A stretch of 37,189 bases of DNA from assembly GCA_021770785.1 (NCBI GenBank), contig JAETQH010000050.1:1-37189 (forward strand), written 5' to 3'. Positions 32,739 to 37,189 of the stretch are shown piece by piece. Numbering within the stretch: position 1 is the stretch's first letter; each line of letters begins with the position of its first letter. Origin of the DNA: Lachnospiraceae bacterium (GTDB lineage: Bacteria > Bacillota > Clostridia > Lachnospirales > Lachnospiraceae). Under the pieces are notes generated by a model. That model saw nothing but the letters and a program-made list of their open reading frames with translations, was not told the DNA's origin and did no database searches. The position numbers and the translations under genes were made by a program.

Positions 32739-33010
32739 TAGCACCCAATGCCCGCCATCCGCCACTCATGGGCATAATAACTATAGCGCAGGCGGAATGT
32801 CCTCTGTGTGCCGTAAAGCGACGCCGTACAGATAAAATTTACTCCCAGCGAACCACGTTCCTGGTCTGTTGAAATAACCTTGTCAATATTGATCGTGACA
32901 AGCTCCCCGCTCCTGTCCCGAAAACGGAAACGCATTGGTGTGATCTTTCCGTTTGTATCCGTACACGAGATCATCTGTACCGGCGTTTCTATACACAGGA
33001 TTGTTTCCAT
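32738..33010 (-). CDS. Hypothetical protein, 90 aa
   Basis: No named family recognised. A small beta-rich protein (MRFRFRDRSGELVTINIDKV, then FRLRYSYYAHEWRMAGI), probably cytoplasmic. GGAGG lies eight nt before the ATG. It converges with the YolD gene, and its position suggests it belongs with the polymerase/YolD module. Its stop TAG is formed by the TA beside the MITE plus the MITE's terminal base; without the MITE it would end TAA at the same place. Confidence 0.75.
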   Translation of the reverse strand: METILCIETPVQMISCTDTNGKITPMRFRFRDRSGELVTINIDKVISTDQERGSLGVNFICTASLYGTQRTFRLRYSYYAHEWRMAGIGC

Positions 33011-33121
33011 TACCGCGCCCTCCGCAGATCCAAAAATTCTTAACTATATTATGTCAGATCCTGCAGAAATTATAACGCGGACAAAACAAAGGGCATACTC
33101 CGAATGCGCATAGGATTACTT

Positions 33122-33790
33122 TTAATTATTTTTTTCGTGGAGCATCGCAAAATAACCGATCAGGACAGTCCATACATAGGCACAGGTCTTAGGGATCATG
33201 AGCATGCCGATCAACGGGATCTGATCAGCCCAGAGCACGACAGGTATATAGAATCCAAAGCTGAGTACGATCGTCAGCCACATATATTTAAAATCACGAT
33301 CCTTCTGTTCCTTCGCACTTTTATAAAACAGTACGATAATCAGCAATCCTAATAATGCAAAAGGAATGTTGCGGTAGATCCCCCAGGAAAGGGGGGACGA
33401 TGCGCTCAGCCACTGGTTTTGCGGGAACAGGCTGACCGCGATGCGCGATGCGGACAGCAGATAGACTGCGGCAGTTATTCCGTTCTGTCCGTTGATCTGG
33501 TATCTTGTCCGCCAGACATAATAGAGAATGACATAAAAAATCGTCATGGTAATAGACGTTATAAATTTGCCGGCTCCCAGGGCAGCCGTGAAATTCTCCA
33601 GACCCGTTGTGCACAGGGCAACTGCCCGCGGCACCAGATGGAAAGAGTCTCCCGCCCCAAGTACAACCGCCATGATCCCAAACAAACGGTACTGCTTATT
33701 TTTGCCGCACTTTACGATCATCGTGATGCCGATGAGGATCACGGAGATCAGATACACTGTGTCAAATACTGTTTCAACAATCGCCTGCAT
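33122..33790 (-). CDS. Polytopic membrane protein, 222 aa, TetR-controlled
   Basis: About seven membrane segments (for example VYLISVILIGITMIV, SITMTIFYVILYYVW, FALLGLLIIVLFY, WLTIVLSFGFYIPVVLW). No named family recognised; the topology resembles small seven-helix proteins in Clostridia whose function is unknown. AGGAAG precedes the ATG. A strong promoter (33910-33938) with an operator at its start site lies upstream, and a second operator at 33843-33855, so repression by the adjacent TetR protein is very likely. It may therefore be an exporter or a membrane-stress protein. Confidence 0.8.
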   Translation of the reverse strand: MQAIVETVFDTVYLISVILIGITMIVKCGKNKQYRLFGIMAVVLGAGDSFHLVPRAVALCTTGLENFTAALGAGKFITSITMTIFYVILYYVWRTRYQINGQNGITAAVYLLSASRIAVSLFPQNQWLSASSPLSWGIYRNIPFALLGLLIIVLFYKSAKEQKDRDFKYMWLTIVLSFGFYIPVVLWADQIPLIGMLMIPKTCAYVWTVLIGYFAMLHEKNN

Positions 33791-33842
33791 AAAATCTTCC
33801 TTTCTTTGTTACTGCTGCTTAACTGTCAATAAGGATCGTCTC

Positions 33843-33855
33843 TGAACTATGTTCA
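33843..33855. promoter_or_regulatory. TetR operator, downstream copy
   Basis: TGAACTATGTTCA, a 5-3-5 palindrome identical to the one at 34541-34553. It lies in the leader of the membrane protein gene, 49 bp from the promoter operator. Confidence 0.75.
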
Positions 33856-33891
33856 TTTTTGTTCAAAAAAATAATGGTCTGTTTTTTAATA

Positions 33892-33938
33892 TGAACACTG
33901 TTCAATTTAAATATACATCTAAAAACCTGATCTGTCAA
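33892..33938 (-). promoter_or_regulatory. Promoter plus TetR operator of the membrane protein gene
   Basis: Minus strand: TTGACA (33933-33938), 17-nt spacer, TATATT (33910-33915), then the palindrome TGAACAGTGTTCA (33892-33904) over the expected start site. Repressor binding would block transcription. Confidence 0.8.
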
Positions 33939-33962
33939 CCTAAATTTTATGGATTGCTTTCC

Positions 33963-34520
33963 TCAATAGAGCACCCTGCGGATCATGCCCGATATTCCGC
34001 TGCAGTCATAGCTGCGCTGCAGCAATGAAGAGACGATCAGGGAAAAAATAATCTCTACAAATTTATCCGGGGTAAAATTTGCATCAAAAGTGCCGGAACG
34101 GATATTCTGATCGCTCATAAGAACTGTATAAAGCCTTTTCTGCATATGTTCCCATGCCTGCGCCATCAGTTGTTGTCCGCTCAATCTTTCTTTTCCCATA
34201 AAGTTCATGGAATGCAGCGTGAAAAATCCGGGATATTTTTCATCGCCTTTTTTCATGCTGTCATAGACCCACTCGACACAGCTTAAAAAACTGTCAAAAT
34301 CCCTCTTGTTTTCGGGAAAATGAAAGATGTCGCGCCATACGCTCTCCACAGTCGCTGCGATCAGATCCGACTTGGAATTAAAGTAATTATAGATCGATCC
34401 GACAGAAACATTGCACGCCGCCGCAACCGTCCTGATGTTGATGGCTGACCACCCCTGTGTTATAATGAGTTCCCGGCTGACATTTAAAATCGCTTCCCGG
34501 GAAGTAACGACCGTATTCAA
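33963..34520 (-). CDS. TetR-family transcriptional regulator, 185 aa
   Basis: The N-terminal helix-turn-helix is typical: IRTVAAACNVSVGSIYNYFN, then SKSDLIAATV (about residues 25-60). The C-terminal ligand-binding half is helical and variable. The start is a TTG at 34520, supported by GGTGG seven nt upstream; there is no ATG nearby. Its promoter carries the same TGAAC-N3-GTTCA palindrome as the membrane protein gene downstream, so it represses both itself and that gene. Confidence 0.9.
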   Translation of the reverse strand: MNTVVTSREAILNVSRELIITQGWSAINIRTVAAACNVSVGSIYNYFNSKSDLIAATVESVWRDIFHFPENKRDFDSFLSCVEWVYDSMKKGDEKYPGFFTLHSMNFMGKERLSGQQLMAQAWEHMQKRLYTVLMSDQNIRSGTFDANFTPDKFVEIIFSLIVSSLLQRSYDCSGISGMIRRVLY

Positions 34521-34540
34521 ATAATCACCACCCTGCAGAC

Positions 34541-34581
34541 TGAACTATGTTCATGGTATCCTGAATTTAATATAATGTCAA
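34541..34581 (-). promoter_or_regulatory. Promoter plus TetR operator of the tetR gene
   Basis: Minus strand: TTGACA (34576-34581), 17-nt spacer, TACCAT (34553-34558), directly followed by the palindrome TGAACATAGTTCA (34541-34553). The arrangement is the same as at the membrane protein promoter. Confidence 0.8.
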
Positions 34582-34629
34582 TAGATGGCACATGAATTCA
34601 GATGAAAGGATCGCCTGTGCCTCTGTGTA

Positions 34630-35328
34630 CTATTCTCTTTGCCGCAGGAAATTATAAATGTTTTCGATCGTCCTATCGGTTTCTGCTATATGCTCTGCAA
34701 CGTCCGCAATCATATCATGAGCAACATAGAATTCATGCTCCCCTGCCAAATATATCGTGGCATCGGGACGCGGAACCATACCATCAGGACCTGCTCCCGT
34801 AATATAGTTCGTTATAATAATGATATCATCTTTTTTATCACCGTTCAGATCACGAAAACCAACCGCACCGACACCATCAAACAATCCAATATAACCTTTT
34901 GAACTGTTATTTTCCAAACGATAAGGAAATTCATATAAGATCTGGTCATCTTTAACCAGATAGAACGAAGCGACTTTCCAGTCATCATACTCATCAGGTG
35001 ATGGCCTGCAGGATACAAATGTAACCTCTCCCCAGTCGTCTAAGCAGACATCAAATGTCTGTTCCGGTATCGCATATTGATTTACTTTTTCCATTAAACG
35101 ATCCTGATTTGGATTTTCCACTTGCAGATCTGATTGTATATCTTCCTGACTTTCTGAACGGTTTTCATCCGTTTCGTCTGCTTTGTCCGTGCCGGATGTT
35201 TCCATAATATCCTCAAATATTATTTCTTCCTGATACGGCTTTTGATTTTTTGCCTGCTGACATCCTGCCAGTCCCAAAATACATAATAGGACCGGCAGGA
35301 TTTTAATACATTTCATTTTCCTTGTCAT
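34630..35328 (-). CDS. Lipoprotein with Asp-rich calcium-binding-like motif, 232 aa
   Basis: Signal MTRKMKCIKILPVLLCILGL ends in lipobox LAGC (Cys23). A long acidic Ser/Asp/Glu linker (about 30-75) spaces a globular domain from the membrane. Residues with DLNGDKKDD give a D-x-N-x-D-x3-D pattern like FG-GAP/VCBS or EF-type Ca-binding loops. The ATG overlaps the marR stop by 4 nt (ATGA), so it is coupled to marR. Function unknown; the outer-face location is well supported. Confidence 0.8.
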   Translation of the reverse strand: MTRKMKCIKILPVLLCILGLAGCQQAKNQKPYQEEIIFEDIMETSGTDKADETDENRSESQEDIQSDLQVENPNQDRLMEKVNQYAIPEQTFDVCLDDWGEVTFVSCRPSPDEYDDWKVASFYLVKDDQILYEFPYRLENNSSKGYIGLFDGVGAVGFRDLNGDKKDDIIIITNYITGAGPDGMVPRPDATIYLAGEHEFYVAHDMIADVAEHIAETDRTIENIYNFLRQRE

Positions 35329-35762
35329 CCTGAAACTTCCTTCTCCATCTCTTTCTCAAGCAGCGTATTGAACAAGGTAATATCGTCAACCATCTGCTGT
35401 GCCCTGTCATCTCCCATAGTCTGGAGCACATGATGTTCCATCTCCCGTAATGGTGTTATCAATTCACTGCAATAATTAATGCCCTTCTTGGTCAGTATAA
35501 TCTGTTTTTCCCGGCGGTCCCCACTGCCGGAAGCAAGTTCAACATACCCATCTTCCTTCAAAGAACGGATCACGCTGTTGACTGTCTGTTTTGCCAGCCC
35601 GGTGCAGAGACAGATTTTTTTCTGCGTCATTGCCTTCTGCCCTTCCAGGGCATACAGGACAAACAACAGGTAATAATTGATATTTTTTGAAGCTGCCCAG
35701 GAGCTGTATAAACCATTTGCCTGCCCCCACGCTCCCCACAATTTCTGTTCATCCGTGGGCAT
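35325..35762 (-). CDS. MarR-family transcriptional regulator, 145 aa
   Basis: Winged helix at about residues 45-105 (MTQKKICLCTGLAKQTVNSV, then IRSLKEDGYVELASGSGDRR with the wing) between dimerising helices. AGGAGGG precedes the ATG by six nt. An IS630 element starts 14 bp upstream of the ATG and has cut the gene off from its native promoter side, where a MarR-like inverted repeat remains at 37062-37080. It is probably now transcribed by read-through from the transposase gene, which reads in the same direction. Confidence 0.92.
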   Translation of the reverse strand: MPTDEQKLWGAWGQANGLYSSWAASKNINYYLLFVLYALEGQKAMTQKKICLCTGLAKQTVNSVIRSLKEDGYVELASGSGDRREKQIILTKKGINYCSELITPLREMEHHVLQTMGDDRAQQMVDDITLFNTLLEKEMEKEVSG

Positions 35763-35776
35763 TGTTATCCCTCCTA

Positions 35777-37047
35777 GTATAGCAAATATTAAGTTGTTGA
35801 TAGTTTAAATGGTTGCCGCTTCATCGGGATTGATTTCATCCATTTTATACGTCCAATGATAAACGATTGGATCAGCATTGATTTCATCGAAGTAGCGGTA
35901 TATTCGCTCCGACAATTCGTCTTTTGAATTCACACGAATGCCCTTTAACATCTGCTTTGTCATTTTGCTAAAGAAGCTTTCGATCATGTTTAGCCATGAA
36001 GTGTGTGTCGGTGTAAATACAAACACAAAACGCCCCTCTGGTAACGTTGCAAGAAACCGGCGTGTTTCCTTTGATGTATGGGCCGAATGATTGTCCAGAA
36101 TTAACCGTATGGTGTCACCCTCTGGGTATTTTGCATCGAAAATCTTTAAAAACTCAATAAAATCACAGCTTTTGTGCGTCTGGCTGACCAGCGGGATTAC
36201 ATTACCTGTCAGCAGATCGATTCCTGCAAGCAAAGACAGCGTTCCCAGCCGCACGTACTCGTAATCCCGGCGGACATAACCGTTTTCCTTTATAGGGGTA
36301 TGGTCAGGATATTTGTTGGCAATAGCCTGGATGCCGGGTTTTTCATCATAGGAAACCGTGTGTGTCAGATGCCCGCTTTCCGGTATGGTGACAGTCCCGT
36401 CCTCGCCAAACTGCATCTCAACCTGTTTGTAAACCAGAAGGACATCATGCATCTTATTCTCAAAATCAGGATCTTTCCGTTCAAGGTAATACTTGATCCT
36501 GTATGGCTTTATATCCATTTTTTTGAGATATTTTTGGAGCCATGGTTTGGTAACGGTTTTCAAGCGCGGATAACCGGCTTCTTCGGCGTGTACCTGTATG
36601 TGCCTGTGGAGTGCGGACAATGTCCATAATTCTGCCGCATAGCCAAGGTCACAGGGCTTTTGGCAGGCTGTACTGACGATCCATGCCTTTGCATCATCGG
36701 TAATTTCAACCGGGCGGCCGGAACGTTCATCATCAAATATGGCCATGTCAGTTCCGCTGTTGAGATAACGGTCAACACAACGCCGGACGGTATTCACACT
36801 AATGCCCAGGCCGTCTGCAATTGCTTTGTCTGTTTTGGCTTCAGACTTCCATAGTAATATGCGGGCACGGTCGACAACCTGTGACTGGATAGTTCTGGTT
36901 TTGATCAATGATTTCAGATAGGCAACGTCTTCTTCTGATATTGTTATACGATAAGGTAATGCCGGCACAATTAACCTCCATAAATTGTATTTATTAAGTC
37001 CATTATACCACATATCGAAACTATCAACAACTTAATTTATGTTATAC
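35777..37047 (-). mobile_element. IS630-family insertion sequence, 1,271 bp
   Basis: Ends: GTATAGCAAATATTAAGTTG... at the left and, inverted at the right, GTATAACATAAATTAAGTTG...; 27 of the first 30 positions match and the inner 18 nt are identical. TA lies on both sides (35775-35776, 37048-37049), the known IS630 target duplication. One intact transposase fills it. It inserted between the marR ribosome binding site and its upstream control region. Confidence 0.9.
35805..36968 (-). CDS. IS630-family DDE transposase, 387 aa
   Basis: An N-terminal helix-turn-helix (KAIADGLGISVNTVRRCVDR) is followed by an RNase-H-like catalytic domain. The acidic residues are the Asp in VSYDEKPGIQA, the Asp in LILDNHSAHTS and the Glu in SWLNMIESFFS. 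The start is GTG at 36968, with GGAGG six nt upstream; the longer frame to 37013 would begin upstream of the TATAAT -10 (37002-37007), so it cannot be transcribed in full. The -35 TTGTTG (37025-37030) lies in the terminal repeat. It appears intact. Confidence 0.94.
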   Translation of the reverse strand: MPALPYRITISEEDVAYLKSLIKTRTIQSQVVDRARILLWKSEAKTDKAIADGLGISVNTVRRCVDRYLNSGTDMAIFDDERSGRPVEITDDAKAWIVSTACQKPCDLGYAAELWTLSALHRHIQVHAEEAGYPRLKTVTKPWLQKYLKKMDIKPYRIKYYLERKDPDFENKMHDVLLVYKQVEMQFGEDGTVTIPESGHLTHTVSYDEKPGIQAIANKYPDHTPIKENGYVRRDYEYVRLGTLSLLAGIDLLTGNVIPLVSQTHKSCDFIEFLKIFDAKYPEGDTIRLILDNHSAHTSKETRRFLATLPEGRFVFVFTPTHTSWLNMIESFFSKMTKQMLKGIRVNSKDELSERIYRYFDEINADPIVYHWTYKMDEINPDEAATI

Positions 37048-37061
37048 TAGTATAATAATGA

Positions 37062-37080
37062 TATAGCTACAAAAGCTATA
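37062..37080. promoter_or_regulatory. MarR-operator-like inverted repeat, separated from marR by the IS
   Basis: TATAGCT and AGCTATA flank 5 nt. On the minus strand it precedes a TATTAT -10-like sequence (37052-37057) beside the IS insertion point. Joined without the IS, this would be the control region of marR. A further stem GATAGC (37110-37115) / GCTATC (37146-37151) lies to its right; no gene is seen from 37081 to the window end. Confidence 0.5.
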
Positions 37081-37189
37081 GTTAATAAGTTACAAAGTCA
37101 AGTCAAATAGATAGCTGAAGGGGAATATTCCTTCCACCATCAGATGCTATCATATAGAAATATTTTATCATGCCTGTGGCTTCCACAAG

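Overview
The window looks like a chromosomal segment of a gut-type, low-to-mid GC Bacillota, most likely a Lachnospiraceae (Clostridia). The reasons are strong AGGAGG ribosome binding sites, LplABC-type oligosaccharide ABC transporter genes beside GH3/GH30/GH78 glycosidases, the Bacillota Y-family polymerase + YolD pair with a Bacillota-type SOS box, and AAA-ATPase/PD-(D/E)XK and Rpn-like genes. This placement is inferred from gene content; no rRNA or marker gene is present.

Region 1 (1-8.6 kb). Two small hypothetical genes lie divergent to an XRE regulator gene. That regulator is split by a 5,263-bp transposon (1248-6510) with about 37-bp imperfect terminal inverted repeats, a 10-bp target duplication and an IS4-type transposase at its right end. 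It carries non-transposition cargo: two XRE regulators, an SH3-domain lipoprotein, two small unknown proteins and a frameshifted small gene. A DUF4428-like gene and a membrane-protein gene follow.

Region 2 (8.6-14.4 kb). Decay zone: an alpha-L-rhamnosidase (GH78) and an AAA-ATPase/PD-(D/E)XK gene are each broken by one Trp-to-stop change (TGA, TAG). Between them is a tyrosine-recombinase-like gene that lacks most catalytic residues, and after them an Rpn-family C-terminal remnant.

Region 3 (14.4-19.7 kb). An AT-rich, defence-like island. It holds a 683-aa NTPase with a C-terminal HEPN-type R-x4-H motif, a 0.7-kb gene-less stretch rich in hairpins, and a predicted small RNA driven by a consensus promoter. 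That RNA contains three 20-nt repeats at 50-nt pitch, ends in a hairpin, and is followed by a decayed ToxN-like start; the layout is that of a type III toxin-antitoxin locus. A VapBC-type pair, an HD-domain protein and a possible WYL-regulator remnant follow.

Region 4 (19.8-30.4 kb). A carbohydrate-use locus. A leftward operon encodes two permeases, a solute-binding lipoprotein, GH30 and DUF2264. A divergent AraC regulator and a circularly permuted GH3 enzyme lie beside it. Together they look like import and breakdown of a plant or fungal glycan; the substrate is not certain.

Region 5 (30.4-37.2 kb). An SOS-regulated Y-family polymerase + YolD pair is followed by a 160-bp MITE whose two ends supply the stop codons of two converging genes. 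Next come a TetR regulator and membrane protein with three matching operators, and a MarR/lipoprotein pair. An IS630 element (35777-37047) has inserted between the MarR promoter/operator region and its ribosome binding site.
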